This document shows positions 46,458 to 54,835 of a DNA stretch of 64,000 nucleotides, piece after piece (position 1 is the stretch's first letter; every line of letters starts with the position of its first letter). Below the pieces are notes generated by a model, which saw only the letters and a program-made list of their open reading frames with translations, was not told the origin of the DNA and did not search any database. This DNA comes from Dokdonella fugitiva. Lineage in GTDB: Bacteria > Pseudomonadota > Gammaproteobacteria > Xanthomonadales > Rhodanobacteraceae. The position numbers and the translations under genes were made by a program. The DNA is taken from contig NZ_JACGXL010000006.1 in the NCBI RefSeq assembly GCF_014138265.1, positions 1 through 64,000 of the forward strand. Reading direction: 5' to 3'.

Positions 46458-47495
46458 ATGGATATTGCCGAGCTGCTGGCGTTTTCGGTCAAGAACAAGG
46501 CCTCCGACCTCCATCTCTCGGCCGGCCTGCCGCCGATGATCCGCGTCGACGGCGACGTGCGTCGCATCAACATCCCGGCGCTCGAGCACAAGCAGATCCA
46601 CTCGCTGATCTACGACATCATGTCGGACAAGCAGCGCCGCGACTACGAGGAGTTCCTCGAAGTCGACTTCTCGTTCGAGATCCCGAGCCTCGCGCGCTTC
46701 CGCGTCAACGCGTTCAACCAGAACCGCGGCGCCGGCGCGGTGTTCCGTACGATTCCGTCCGAAGTGCTGACGCTCGAGGATCTCGGCTGCCCGCGCATCT
46801 TCAAGGAGCTCATCGAGCAGCCGCAGGGCCTGATCCTCGTCACCGGTCCGACCGGTTCGGGCAAGTCGACGACGCTCGCGGCGATGGTCGACCACGTCAA
46901 CAAGAACGAATACGCGCACATCCTCTCCGTCGAGGATCCGATCGAGTTCGTGCACACCTCGCAGAAGTGCCTGATCAACCAGCGCGAAGTGCATCGCGAC
47001 ACGCACGGCTTCAACGAAGCGCTGCGCTCGGCGCTGCGTGAAGACCCCGACTACATCCTCGTCGGCGAGTTGCGCGACCTCGAGACCATCCGCCTCGCGC
47101 TGACCGCCGCCGAGACCGGTCATCTCGTGTTCGCGACGCTGCACACGAGCTCCGCCGCGAAGACGATCGACCGCGTCATCGACGTGTTCCCGGCCGGCGA
47201 GAAGCCGATGGTGCGTTCGATGCTGTCGGAATCGTTGCGCGCGGTGATCTCGCAGAGCCTGCTCAAGAAGGTCGGCGGCGGCCGCATCGCGGCGCACGAG
47301 ATCATGGTCGGCATCCCGGCGATCCGCAACCTCATCCGCGAGGACAAGGTCGCGCAGATGTATTCGGCGATCCAGACCGGCAGCCAGTACGGCATGCAGA
47401 CCCTCGACCAGTGCCTGCAGGACCTCGTCAAGCGCGGCATCGTCACGCGCCAGCAGGCGATGAGCTATGCGAAGAACAAGGACATCTTCAAGTAA
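46458..47495 (+). CDS. pilT: type IV pilus retraction ATPase
   Basis: 345 residues. Hexameric ATPase that depolymerises type IV pili, driving twitching. Walker A GPTGSGKST (130-138), Asp box VEDPIEF, Walker B ALREDPDYILVGELRD, His box, and the AIRNLIRE motif (IPAIRNLIREDK) that separates PilT from PilB. Near-complete identity to the family in the N-terminal SDLHLSAGLPPMIRVDG. Cytosolic at the pilus base. A clear hairpin terminator follows. PilU is not next to it in this window. Confidence 0.96.
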   Translation: MDIAELLAFSVKNKASDLHLSAGLPPMIRVDGDVRRINIPALEHKQIHSLIYDIMSDKQRRDYEEFLEVDFSFEIPSLARFRVNAFNQNRGAGAVFRTIPSEVLTLEDLGCPRIFKELIEQPQGLILVTGPTGSGKSTTLAAMVDHVNKNEYAHILSVEDPIEFVHTSQKCLINQREVHRDTHGFNEALRSALREDPDYILVGELRDLETIRLALTAAETGHLVFATLHTSSAAKTIDRVIDVFPAGEKPMVRSMLSESLRAVISQSLLKKVGGGRIAAHEIMVGIPAIRNLIREDKVAQMYSAIQTGSQYGMQTLDQCLQDLVKRGIVTRQQAMSYAKNKDIFK

Positions 47496-47519
47496 TCGCC
47501 GCGTTTCGCGGGGATGGAG

Positions 47520-47545
47520 AAAGGCGGCCATGGGCCGCCTTTCTT
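47520..47545 (+). terminator. intrinsic terminator after pilT
   Basis: aaaggcggcc-atg-ggccgccttt, a perfect 10-bp stem followed by cttg; the A-rich left side and T-rich right side make it bidirectional, and it lies 25 bp after the pilT stop between convergent genes. Confidence 0.85.
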
Positions 47546-47597
47546 GCGTTTGCACGGCCGGCCTGGTCGCGTGCGTGCGGAGAAGGCGATCGAGCCG

Positions 47598-48941
47598 CTA
47601 CCTGGCGGTCGCGGTGACGCGCCACACGCTGCCGCCCTGGTCCTCCGAAACGACGAGCGAGCCGTCGCGCGCCACTGCGACGCCGGTCGGGCGACCCCAG
47701 ACGTGCGCGTCGTCGGCGACGAAGCCGGTCATGAAGTCGTCGTATTCGCCGGTCGGTGCGCCGTTCGCGAAGCGCAGCCGCACGACCTTGTAGCCCGTGC
47801 GCGGCACGCGGTTCCACGAGCCGTGCAGTGTCACGAGTGCGTCGCCGCGATATCCGGCCGGGAACATCGCGCCGTCGTAGAACGCGATGCCGAGCGGCGC
47901 GGAATGCGCCTGGATCAGCACGTCGGGCACGATCGCATCGGCCTTCAGGTCGCTGCGCCCGCCGCGCCAGCGCGGGTCCGCGTGCGCACCGATGTAGTAC
48001 CACGGCCAGCCGTAGAAACCGCCTTCGCGCACGCGCGTCGCATATTCGAACGGGAGGTCGTTGCCGAGGCCATCGCGTTCGTTGACGACGCACCACGGCG
48101 CCTTCGTCGTCGGTTGCACGGCCATGCCGGCGCAGTTGCGCAAGCCGGTCGCGTACAGGCGCGCGTCGCTGCCGTCGGGTGCGATCGTCCATACCGCGGC
48201 GCGACGGTCCTCGTCGCCCCAGGCGGCGCCGCGCAGGCGCGTGCGTTCGAACGCGGCGATGTCTTCGGCGCTGCGTTCCGGCATGCCGGTTGCGACGTTC
48301 GAGGCCGAACCGACCGCGACGAGCAGGCGTCGCGCGTCGGGCGCGGCTAGGTCGCGCGTCGAATGGCCGCCGCCGGGAATGTCCTTGAGCACGACCGTGG
48401 GCGCCGCACTCGCGACCGTGTCGCCGTTCTCGTACGGGAAGCGCAGCACGCGTTCGGTCTGCGACACGTAGATCGCCTCCGGTTCGGCGCCGGGCGGGAA
48501 GAACGCGATGCCGTAGACGTCCGCGAGGCCCTTGGCGAACACGGCGGGCTGCGCGGGCAGCTTGCCGTCGGCACCAGGGCGGAACACGAGCACGCGCCCG
48601 CCGCCGGTCTCGGCGAGGAACACGTCGCCGCTCGGCGCGACGCGCAAGGTGCGCGGTTCGTCGAGCCCTTCGGCGACGAGCTCGGCCGTGAAGCCCGCCG
48701 GCACGGACGGCACGCGCTCGCCGCGCTGTACGCGTTGGGCCGGGCTCGCACCGACCGTCGAACGCTCGGCGACGACGTCGGGTAGGTCGGTCGCGCGCAG
48801 GTGGCGCCGCACGCCGGGCGCATCGTCATGCCAGCTGCCGAACGCCGTGGCGCCGTCGCGTACGGCGGCGGGATCGGCTGCGGCCGCGGTGGTACAGAAG
48901 ACGCATCCGGCGATCAGGGCGGGGGCGATGCGTGCGCGCAT
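47598..48941 (-). CDS. secreted PQQ-dependent sugar dehydrogenase-like protein
   Basis: 447 residues with a signal peptide (MRARIAPALIAGCVFCTTAA). Six-bladed propeller of the soluble glucose / L-sorbosone dehydrogenase type: FTAELVAEGLDEPRTLRVAP, VFLAETGGGRVLVF, GGGHSTRDL (catalytic-type His), LYATGLRNCAGMA, GWPWYYIG and VTLHGSWNRVPRTGYKVVRL. Periplasmic; oxidises a sugar or similar with PQQ and Ca2+. Some members lack PQQ, so the reaction is inferred. ATG 48941 gives the signal peptide. Confidence 0.85.
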   Translation of the reverse strand: MRARIAPALIAGCVFCTTAAAADPAAVRDGATAFGSWHDDAPGVRRHLRATDLPDVVAERSTVGASPAQRVQRGERVPSVPAGFTAELVAEGLDEPRTLRVAPSGDVFLAETGGGRVLVFRPGADGKLPAQPAVFAKGLADVYGIAFFPPGAEPEAIYVSQTERVLRFPYENGDTVASAAPTVVLKDIPGGGHSTRDLAAPDARRLLVAVGSASNVATGMPERSAEDIAAFERTRLRGAAWGDEDRRAAVWTIAPDGSDARLYATGLRNCAGMAVQPTTKAPWCVVNERDGLGNDLPFEYATRVREGGFYGWPWYYIGAHADPRWRGGRSDLKADAIVPDVLIQAHSAPLGIAFYDGAMFPAGYRGDALVTLHGSWNRVPRTGYKVVRLRFANGAPTGEYDDFMTGFVADDAHVWGRPTGVAVARDGSLVVSEDQGGSVWRVTATAR

Positions 48942-49041
48942 GGCGGAGTATCTCGCTGGAGACGTCGTCATGACCGTAGCAGCCGCGCACCGCACGCGCC
49001 AGCGCGGTACCGATGGGCACACCGCGCTGGCGTGGAGCACG

Positions 49042-49125
49042 TCAGAACAGATGCGTGAAGATGTAGATGAGCACGAGCAGGCCGGCGGGCACGCCGAGCA
49101 ACCATGCGATCACGTACTTGAACAT
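49042..49125 (-). CDS. 27-residue membrane peptide
   Basis: Starts at the ATG 49123-49125 and stops at 49042: MFKYVIAWLLGVP, AGLLVLIYIFTHLF. One transmembrane helix fills it. The ribosome site ggagg lies 6 bp upstream, which supports translation. It lies 54 bp behind the BON-domain gene on the same strand. Single-helix peptides of this kind often modulate membrane partners, but this one has no assigned role. Confidence 0.6.
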   Translation of the reverse strand: MFKYVIAWLLGVPAGLLVLIYIFTHLF

Positions 49126-49179
49126 GCAGTACCTCCATGGTTTCGGGTGCGCGCGGCAGGACGCCGCGCGCACCGGGGG

Positions 49180-49515
49180 TCACTTCACCTTGAGCCCCGA
49201 GTCGTCGATCGCCTTGACGCCTTTCACCTGGCGGGCGGTCGCGACGGCTTTGTCGACCGCGGCCTGCGTCGGCAGCACGCCGATGAGGATGACCTTGCCG
49301 TCGACGGTCTTCACCGTGATCTCGGTGCTCTTCACGCCGTCGGTGGTCGCGAGTTCCGTCTTCACCTTCGTCGTGATCCAGGTATCGGTGATCGGCTGGT
49401 CGGACTTCATCGATTCGTCCGTGGCATGGGCACTCGTCGCGAGCACGGGGACGAACGTGGCGCCGCACGCGGCGACGAGCGCAGCGAGGGTGGATGTGGC
49501 GATCTGCTTCTTCAT
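49180..49515 (-). CDS. BON-domain periplasmic protein
   Basis: 111 residues with a signal peptide (1-31). One BON domain: ITDTWITTKVKTELATTDGV, STEITVKTVDGKVILIGVLP, then VDKAVATARQVKGVKAIDD. BON domains (OsmY type) bind phospholipid or membranes and protect against osmotic stress. It lies directly upstream of the 27-residue membrane peptide gene. The usual OsmY has two BON domains; this has one. Confidence 0.9.
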   Translation of the reverse strand: MKKQIATSTLAALVAACGATFVPVLATSAHATDESMKSDQPITDTWITTKVKTELATTDGVKSTEITVKTVDGKVILIGVLPTQAAVDKAVATARQVKGVKAIDDSGLKVK

Positions 49516-49666
49516 GGAATTCTCCGGTGGATGTCGCGCCGCCACCATGGGCAGCGCGTCCGGCACCGAAGCTGAACGCGTGCGCTCGTGCTTCAGCGTC
49601 GCGTTAGGCAACGCCATGTGAACTGCCCGCGTGCCGCCAGGTGCACGTTCACATGCAGGGGATTCC

Positions 49667-49882
49667 ATGCGCATCGGTCTCGTTCTCGCGGGCGTCATCC
49701 TCGTCGCGCTCGGCGCGGCGGGGTTCACCGGCAACCTCGACTTCACGCACGACAAGCAGGTCGTGAAGATCGGCGACCTGTCCGCGTCGGTGAAGGAGGA
49801 GAGGTCGGTGCCGCAGTGGCTCGGCGCGATCGGCGTCGTCGCCGGCCTCGGCTTGCTCGCCTTCGGCGCGACGCGAAAGTAA
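49667..49882 (+). CDS. small two-helix membrane protein
   Basis: 71 residues: hydrophobic helices at about 3-20 and 51-68 flank a short hydrophilic loop (FTHDKQVVKIGDLSASVKEE). Of the DUF3185-like size and layout; function unknown, likely an inner-membrane stress protein. The ATG at 49667 follows caggggat. Divergent from the BON gene, with 151 bp between. Confidence 0.65.
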   Translation: MRIGLVLAGVILVALGAAGFTGNLDFTHDKQVVKIGDLSASVKEERSVPQWLGAIGVVAGLGLLAFGATRK

Positions 49883-49919
49883 CGACGGCTCGTTCGATCA
49901 GGCTCGCATCGCCGAGCGT

Positions 49920-49951
49920 GCCGCCGACACGCACGGATGCGTGTCGGCGGC
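49920..49951. terminator. 14-bp GC hairpin between convergent genes
   Basis: gccgccgacacgca-cgga-tgcgtgtcggcggc is a perfect 14-bp stem, 37 bp after the small membrane gene and 54 bp before the end of the LamG-type gene. No T-run, but the stem is very strong. Confidence 0.6.
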
Positions 49952-50005
49952 GTGCCCGGACGCGCGACCGCCGCGATGGGCGGCGATCGCGGCTTGCATC
50001 GCGAC

Positions 50006-51334
50006 TCAGGGAGGACCGTCGAATCCGTCGACGAAGATGAAGTCGGCCGGGTCGACGACGACGTTCATCGTGAATGCCTGTTCGGCGAGGCAGGTATTGG
50101 CGTCGGTCGCGCCGACACTGAAGTTGTACGTGCCGAGCGTCGTCGGGGTGCCGCTGAGTGTGCCGTCCGTCGCGAGCGTGAGTCCCGGCGGCAGCGTGCC
50201 GGTCGTCACGGCGTAGCTGATCGCGCCCGTGCCGCCGCTCGCCGAAATGTTCGTCGTGTACGGCACGAGTCCGTAGCCGTCGGGCAGCGTCGTGGTGGTG
50301 AACACGATCGCGGCGGGCTCGATCACTTCGTCGGACGGCGTGGAGACGAGGCCGTAGTTGTCCGTGACCTGGACCGAATAGGTGCCCGCCGAGAGGTTGC
50401 TCGCGGTCGCCTGGGTGTCGCCGTTCGACCACAGGTAGTCGAACGGCGGGAGGCCGCCGGTCGGCGTCACGGTGAGGCTGCCGTCATTGCCACCGTGGCA
50501 GCTCACGTCGGTATGCGCCGTGATGGCGGCGGTCATCGGCGTGTCCGTCGTGATGAACGTGTAGATGTCGAGGATCTCGGCCGGCGTGAGCGCATGGCTG
50601 TAGATGCGGTAGTCGGCCATCTTGCCATTGAGGCCGATATTGGTCGCGTAGCCACCGATCTTGTACGGGCCGATGCCGACGATGCTGACGGCCCCCTGGG
50701 CTACGGTATTGACGAGCACCGCATCCTTGTACGCGAGCACCTGGTTGTTCGGCTGGTCGTAGACGAACGTCACCATGTGCGAACCGCCGTCGGCCGCGCC
50801 ATTGACGAGCACGTCGGTGAGGCCGCCGCCGCGCAGGATGTAGTTGCCCGCACCGGCGACACCGTTGGTGAAGCAACGGAACGAATTCGCGTTGGCGTCG
50901 CCGAAGATGTAGAAGAGCGTGGAACTCGCAGGCACGTCGGACGTGAAGAACGAGATCGTCCACGAGCCCGTGCCGAAGTTGGTCGCCCAGTTCGTGTTGA
51001 GGTAATCGGTGCTGCTGGAGACCGTGCCGTTCGCGGTCAGCGCGTAGGCGATCGGCGTGAACGGGACATTCTGCGAATACGTGCTCCCGAGGATCGTGCC
51101 GGTCTCCGTGCCCGCAGGCGGTGCGGACGCATGGTTGGTGACCGTCGTTCCGGTTTCGTCGAAGGTGTAGTGCAGCACCTCGGGCACCGGCAGCGGCGCG
51201 GCCGCGAGCGGTGCCATCGCGAACAGCAGCGCAGCGCAGGCGAATGCGCGGATACCGGAAGCTGCAGTCTGTTTCGGATCGTGCGCGCAGCCGGAATCGG
51301 CGGCGAGTGTGGTACGCACCGTGGCATATGTCAT
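50006..51334 (-). CDS. secreted LamG / Ig-like repeat protein with DGFD end
   Basis: 442 residues. Hydrophobic signal near 29-46 (RAFACAALLFAMAPLAA), a concanavalin-like LamG domain (~50-265; LHYTFDETGT, DYRIYSHALTPAEIL), a SprB-like repeat (~278-330; CHGGNDGSLTVTPTGGLPPF), a putative Ig/cadherin-like He_PIG module (~340-430; LPPGLTLATDGTLSGTPTT) and a C-terminus DFIFVDGFDGPP. Surface or extracellular protein, possibly glycan binding. The C-terminal DGFD recurs in two other secreted proteins here. The ATG at 51334 has a gggggg ribosome site. Confidence 0.8.
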   Translation of the reverse strand: MTYATVRTTLAADSGCAHDPKQTAASGIRAFACAALLFAMAPLAAAPLPVPEVLHYTFDETGTTVTNHASAPPAGTETGTILGSTYSQNVPFTPIAYALTANGTVSSSTDYLNTNWATNFGTGSWTISFFTSDVPASSTLFYIFGDANANSFRCFTNGVAGAGNYILRGGGLTDVLVNGAADGGSHMVTFVYDQPNNQVLAYKDAVLVNTVAQGAVSIVGIGPYKIGGYATNIGLNGKMADYRIYSHALTPAEILDIYTFITTDTPMTAAITAHTDVSCHGGNDGSLTVTPTGGLPPFDYLWSNGDTQATASNLSAGTYSVQVTDNYGLVSTPSDEVIEPAAIVFTTTTLPDGYGLVPYTTNISASGGTGAISYAVTTGTLPPGLTLATDGTLSGTPTTLGTYNFSVGATDANTCLAEQAFTMNVVVDPADFIFVDGFDGPP

Positions 51335-51480
51335 AGCGAGTCCCCCCTAGGATGGTCGCGGAGCCAGCATGCCCAAGCGGCTGCGCGTGCGCAACGAGTA
51401 TTCTTCCGAGCACTCGGCCGCCGGGCGTGTTCAGGTTCGGCGCCGTCCGGCCATCGCGGACCGTCGGCCGCAGGCGTCGT

Positions 51481-52188
51481 TCAGCTGACGAGCGTGCGAG
51501 TCGGCAGCGGCGTGACGTTGCCGCGCGGCTGCAGTTCGCTGGCACGCCGCTCGAGCCATTGCAGCAGCGGAGCCCAGTCTTCGCGGTGAGCGCGCGCCTG
51601 GCTGCCGTTGTCGTCGAACACGCTGAGGCCGGTCTCGGCGAGCCCGACATAGGTCTGCGAGTCGCGCACGCGGATCATCGCGGCCTGGGTCAGGCGATCG
51701 AGCGTCGCATCGAGCTGGCGCGCGGAATTCGTGCGCTCGCGCAGGCGGTTGGCGATCAGCGCGACGCGCAGGCGTCCGCTGCGCACCTCGGCGAGCTTGC
51801 GCACGGTATCGAGGAACGCGAGTGTCGCGCGCAGGTCGATCGGCGACGGCACGACCGGTACGAGCACGACGTCCGCGTGGCGCGCGAAGCGCTCGAACTC
51901 GTGCGCGCGCAGACCGGCGGGCGTATCGATGAGCAGGACTTCGGTGGTCGCCGGGATGCGCAGCAGCCAGCCGGCGCTGAGGCCGTAGGTCGGGTCGTTG
52001 CTCGCGAGCGCGTGGATCGGCGGCAGGTGCGCCGCGCGCAAGCCGCACCAGGCGAGCGAGGAACCCTGCGGGTCGCAGTCGACGAGCGTCGTACGCTTGC
52101 CGCTGCGTGCATAGCAGCCGGCCAGGCTCGTGGTCAGCGTGGTCTTGCCACAGCCGCCCTTGCTGTTCGCGATCAGGATGCGAAACAT
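51481..52188 (-). CDS. ParA/MinD-family ATPase
   Basis: 235 residues. Deviant Walker A ANSKGGCGKTTLTTSLAG (K10 and K15), DCDPQGSS, LLIDTPAGLRAHE and VPVVPSPIDLRATLAFLD. Such ATPases position plasmids, chromosomes or protein complexes. No ParB gene is adjacent and the gene is single, so it is an orphan ParA (ParC/PpfA/CpsD-like possibilities exist). ATG 52188 preceded by ggggaagggg. It is 146 bp from the LamG protein gene and divergent from the zinc cluster; 52189-52446 shows no gene. Confidence 0.88.
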   Translation of the reverse strand: MFRILIANSKGGCGKTTLTTSLAGCYARSGKRTTLVDCDPQGSSLAWCGLRAAHLPPIHALASNDPTYGLSAGWLLRIPATTEVLLIDTPAGLRAHEFERFARHADVVLVPVVPSPIDLRATLAFLDTVRKLAEVRSGRLRVALIANRLRERTNSARQLDATLDRLTQAAMIRVRDSQTYVGLAETGLSVFDDNGSQARAHREDWAPLLQWLERRASELQPRGNVTPLPTRTLVS

Positions 52189-52446
52189 GCCCCTTCCCCA
52201 TACCGGGCCAATGGCCCTGGCTACCATCAACCTAGCGCATGATATGCGTGTGATTCGCGAAATTCATCGCGGATCGCGCGGAATTTACAGGAAAAATACT
52301 CCCCTGGACGCTTCGCCGTCCACGTTGCCGGCCGATGCCGCGGCTTGGGGGCCAAGCGACCTGTCAGGTCGTTGTAAGCGGATACCGATTACAAGCAGCG
52401 CCGGCCCGCCAGATCGCCTCAACCAATGGCACGTGCGGCCGCGTCT

Positions 52447-52459
52447 GTTATAACGTAAC
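52447..52459. promoter_or_regulatory. Zur-box-like dyad upstream of the zinc cluster
   Basis: GTTATAACGTAAC (GTTA-N5-TAAC), 56 bp before the outer-membrane protein start. Zur sites in gammaproteobacteria have the AT-rich core GTTATA-TATAAC, and the genes that follow look zinc-related. The rest of the 52189-52514 region holds no other clear signal. Confidence 0.55.
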
Positions 52460-52514
52460 GTCGTTTGCGGCGCGCGCCTTCGCCTGCGCCGCTTCACCCG
52501 AGCGAGTCCATCCC

Positions 52515-53873
52515 ATGCGTGCAACCGTCCTGGCCGTGTGCGCGGCCCTGGCTTCTCCCGCGTTGTCCGCAGCGCCGGCGCATCCTGCCGCGAGCGTGCA
52601 GCAGCAGCTCGAAGCGCTCGCGGCGCGTGTCGCGGCACTCGAGGCGAACGACCAGCGCCTGCGCAAACAGGCCGATGCCGCGAACGCGGCCGCCAAGGCG
52701 GCGCAGGACGAGCTCGCGGCACTGAAGGCTTCCGCGGCCGCTGCGCCGCTCGCGCAGGAGTCCGCGCCGCCGGTCGCGGCGAGCGCGCCCGCGTCCGGAA
52801 GCGGCGCGAACGCGTTCAATCCCGCGATCAGCGTGATCCTCAACGGCAGCTATTCGAGTCATTCTAGGAATCCCGACGACTACGTGCGCGCGGGCTTCCC
52901 CGTCGTCGACGGGGGCGGGCCGTCGCCGCGCGGCTTCTCGCTCGGCGAGAGCGAGATCTCGCTCGCGGCGAACATCGATGAGAAGTTCTACGGCCAGCTC
53001 ACGCTTACCGCGGAAAACGAGCACGGCGAAGACCACGTCGGCGTGGAGGAAGCGTTCGTCGACACGACCGCGTTGCCGGAAGGTTTCAACCTGCGCCTCG
53101 GCCGCTTCTTCTCGAACATCGGCTATCTGAACAGCCACCACGCGCACACCGACAACTTCTTCGACCGGCCGCTGCCGTACCAGGCGTTCCTCGGCAGCCA
53201 GTACGGCGACGACGGCGCGCAGCTGCGCTGGCTCGCGCCGACCGACCTCTACCTCGAGGTCGGCGGCGAGATCTTCCGCGGCGAGAACTATCCGAGCGGC
53301 GGCGCCGAGCACAGCGGTGCGGGCGTGAAGACCGTGTTCGCGCACGCGGGTGGCGACGTCGGCACCGAGAATTCCTGGCTCGCCGGCGTGTCGATGCTGA
53401 AGTCGAGCGCCAGGGATGCCGAGGACGGCTTCAGCGGCGACAGCACGCTCTACATCGCCGACGCGACCTGGAAATGGGCGCCGCAGGGCAACTTCAAGGA
53501 CGGCGGCGTAACCGTGCGCGGTGAGTACTTCTCCGATCATCGCGACGGCGTGTGGAACGCACCCGTCGACGACGACACGCCGCTCGCCTGGCGCGGTGCG
53601 CGGCGTGGTGCGTACATCGAAGGCGTGTACCGCTTCAACCGCACGTGGGACCTCGGCTACCGCGTCGACAAGCTGTGGGCCGATCGCCATGGTCCGTTCG
53701 CGAGCGAGTTCGACCCGTATCGCAACACGCTCGAACTGAGCTGGCACAACAGCGAGTTCAGCCTGCTGCGCCTGCAGTTCAGCCGCGATGAACCGAACGC
53801 CGACACGACCGACAACGCGCTGACCCTGCAGTACCAGGTCAGCCTCGGCGCGCACGGCGCGCACAAGTTCTAG
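52515..53873 (+). CDS. porin-like outer-membrane protein, likely zinc-regulated
   Basis: 452 residues. Signal peptide (MRATVLAVCAALASPALSAA), coiled coil ~28-70 (QQQLEALAARVAALEANDQR), then a beta-barrel (~95-452) with aromatic strand ends and terminal Phe (GAHGAHKF). GYLNSHHAHTDNFF contains three His and may bind metal. Barrel with N-terminal coiled coil, no plug domain, so not a TonB receptor. First gene of the cluster with the ZnuA-like and ZnuB-like genes, and a Zur-like box precedes it. Likely improves zinc uptake across the outer membrane (inference). Confidence 0.75.
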   Translation: MRATVLAVCAALASPALSAAPAHPAASVQQQLEALAARVAALEANDQRLRKQADAANAAAKAAQDELAALKASAAAAPLAQESAPPVAASAPASGSGANAFNPAISVILNGSYSSHSRNPDDYVRAGFPVVDGGGPSPRGFSLGESEISLAANIDEKFYGQLTLTAENEHGEDHVGVEEAFVDTTALPEGFNLRLGRFFSNIGYLNSHHAHTDNFFDRPLPYQAFLGSQYGDDGAQLRWLAPTDLYLEVGGEIFRGENYPSGGAEHSGAGVKTVFAHAGGDVGTENSWLAGVSMLKSSARDAEDGFSGDSTLYIADATWKWAPQGNFKDGGVTVRGEYFSDHRDGVWNAPVDDDTPLAWRGARRGAYIEGVYRFNRTWDLGYRVDKLWADRHGPFASEFDPYRNTLELSWHNSEFSLLRLQFSRDEPNADTTDNALTLQYQVSLGAHGAHKF

Positions 53874-53881
53874 ACCGTACA

Positions 53882-53903
53882 TGTAGGAGCGGCTCCGGCC
53901 GCC
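53882..53903. repeat. REP-like repeat
   Basis: tgtaggagcggctccggccgcc, the same family as the copy at 30710, here between the outer-membrane protein and ZnuA-like genes of one operon. Its hairpin may affect processing of the transcript. Confidence 0.6.
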
Positions 53904-53929
53904 ATGCCCTGGCCTCGATGGACCCAACG

Positions 53930-54835
53930 ATGAACAGACTCACCTCGCTGTGCATGCTGGCGCTCTGCGCCGTCGCGTTCGCCTCGCCGGCGCGCGCGAA
54001 CCTCAAGGTATTTTCGTGCGAGCCCGAATGGGGCGCCTTGCTCGCCGAACTCGGCGGCGACAAGCTCGACGTCGACGTCGCGACCTCCGCGCTGCAGGAC
54101 GTGCACGTGATCGAGGCGAAGCCGAGCCTGATCGCCAAGGTGCGTCGTGCCGATCTCGTCGTCTGCACCGGCGCGGATCTCGAGGTCGGCTGGCTGCCGC
54201 AGCTCGTGCGCCAGTCCGGCAATCCGAAGATCGCCTCCGGCGACGGCTCGTTCATGGCGGCCGACCAGATCTCGACGCTCGAGAAGCCCTCGCAGCTCGA
54301 CCGCGCGAACGGCGACGTGCATCCGGGCGGAAATCCGCATTTCCAGATGGACCCGCAGCGCGTGCTCGTCATCGCCAAGGCGCTGTCGGCGCGTCTCGCC
54401 AGGCTCGACGCCGGCAACGCGGCGACTTACCAGCAGCGACTCGCCGACTTCACCACGCGCTGGAGCGCGGCGATCCCACGCTGGGAAGCGAAGGCGGCGC
54501 CGCTCAAGGGACGCAACGTCGTCGTCCACCACAACAGCTGGATCTACCTCACCACCTGGCTCGGCATGCACGAGATCGGCTCGCTCGAACCGAAGCCGGG
54601 CGTGCCGCCGACCAGCGCGCACCTTGCGACGCTCGTCGACACGACCAAGAGCCAGAACACGCTCGCGATCATCCGCGCCGCCTACCAGGACCCGAAGCCG
54701 GCCGACTGGCTGTCCGAGCGCACCGGCGTGCCCGCGGTGACCCTGCCGTTCACGGTGGGTGGCGACGCGCAGTCGAAGGACCTGTTCTCGTTCTACGACT
54801 CGACCCTCGACAAGCTGCTCGGAGCGATCAAGTGA
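53930..54835 (+). CDS. zinc/manganese ABC transporter substrate-binding protein
   Basis: 301 residues; signal peptide 1-23. Cluster A-I (TroA/ZnuA) fold: VFSCEPEWGALLAELGGDKL, DVHVIEAKPSLIAKVRRADL (metal His), HPGGNPHFQMDP and VVHHNSWIYLTTWLG, and C-terminal LPFTVGGDAQSKDLFSFYDS. The usual His-rich loop of ZnuA is missing, pointing to a divergent ZnuA/TroA subgroup. Periplasmic. An alternative ATG is 4 codons upstream. Its stop overlaps the permease GTG by 4 bp (GTGA). Confidence 0.88.
   Translation: MNRLTSLCMLALCAVAFASPARANLKVFSCEPEWGALLAELGGDKLDVDVATSALQDVHVIEAKPSLIAKVRRADLVVCTGADLEVGWLPQLVRQSGNPKIASGDGSFMAADQISTLEKPSQLDRANGDVHPGGNPHFQMDPQRVLVIAKALSARLARLDAGNAATYQQRLADFTTRWSAAIPRWEAKAAPLKGRNVVVHHNSWIYLTTWLGMHEIGSLEPKPGVPPTSAHLATLVDTTKSQNTLAIIRAAYQDPKPADWLSERTGVPAVTLPFTVGGDAQSKDLFSFYDSTLDKLLGAIK

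Noticed and set aside
52515-53873. TonB-dependent receptor
   Set aside because: No TonB box and no plug domain; an N-terminal coiled coil and barrel only.
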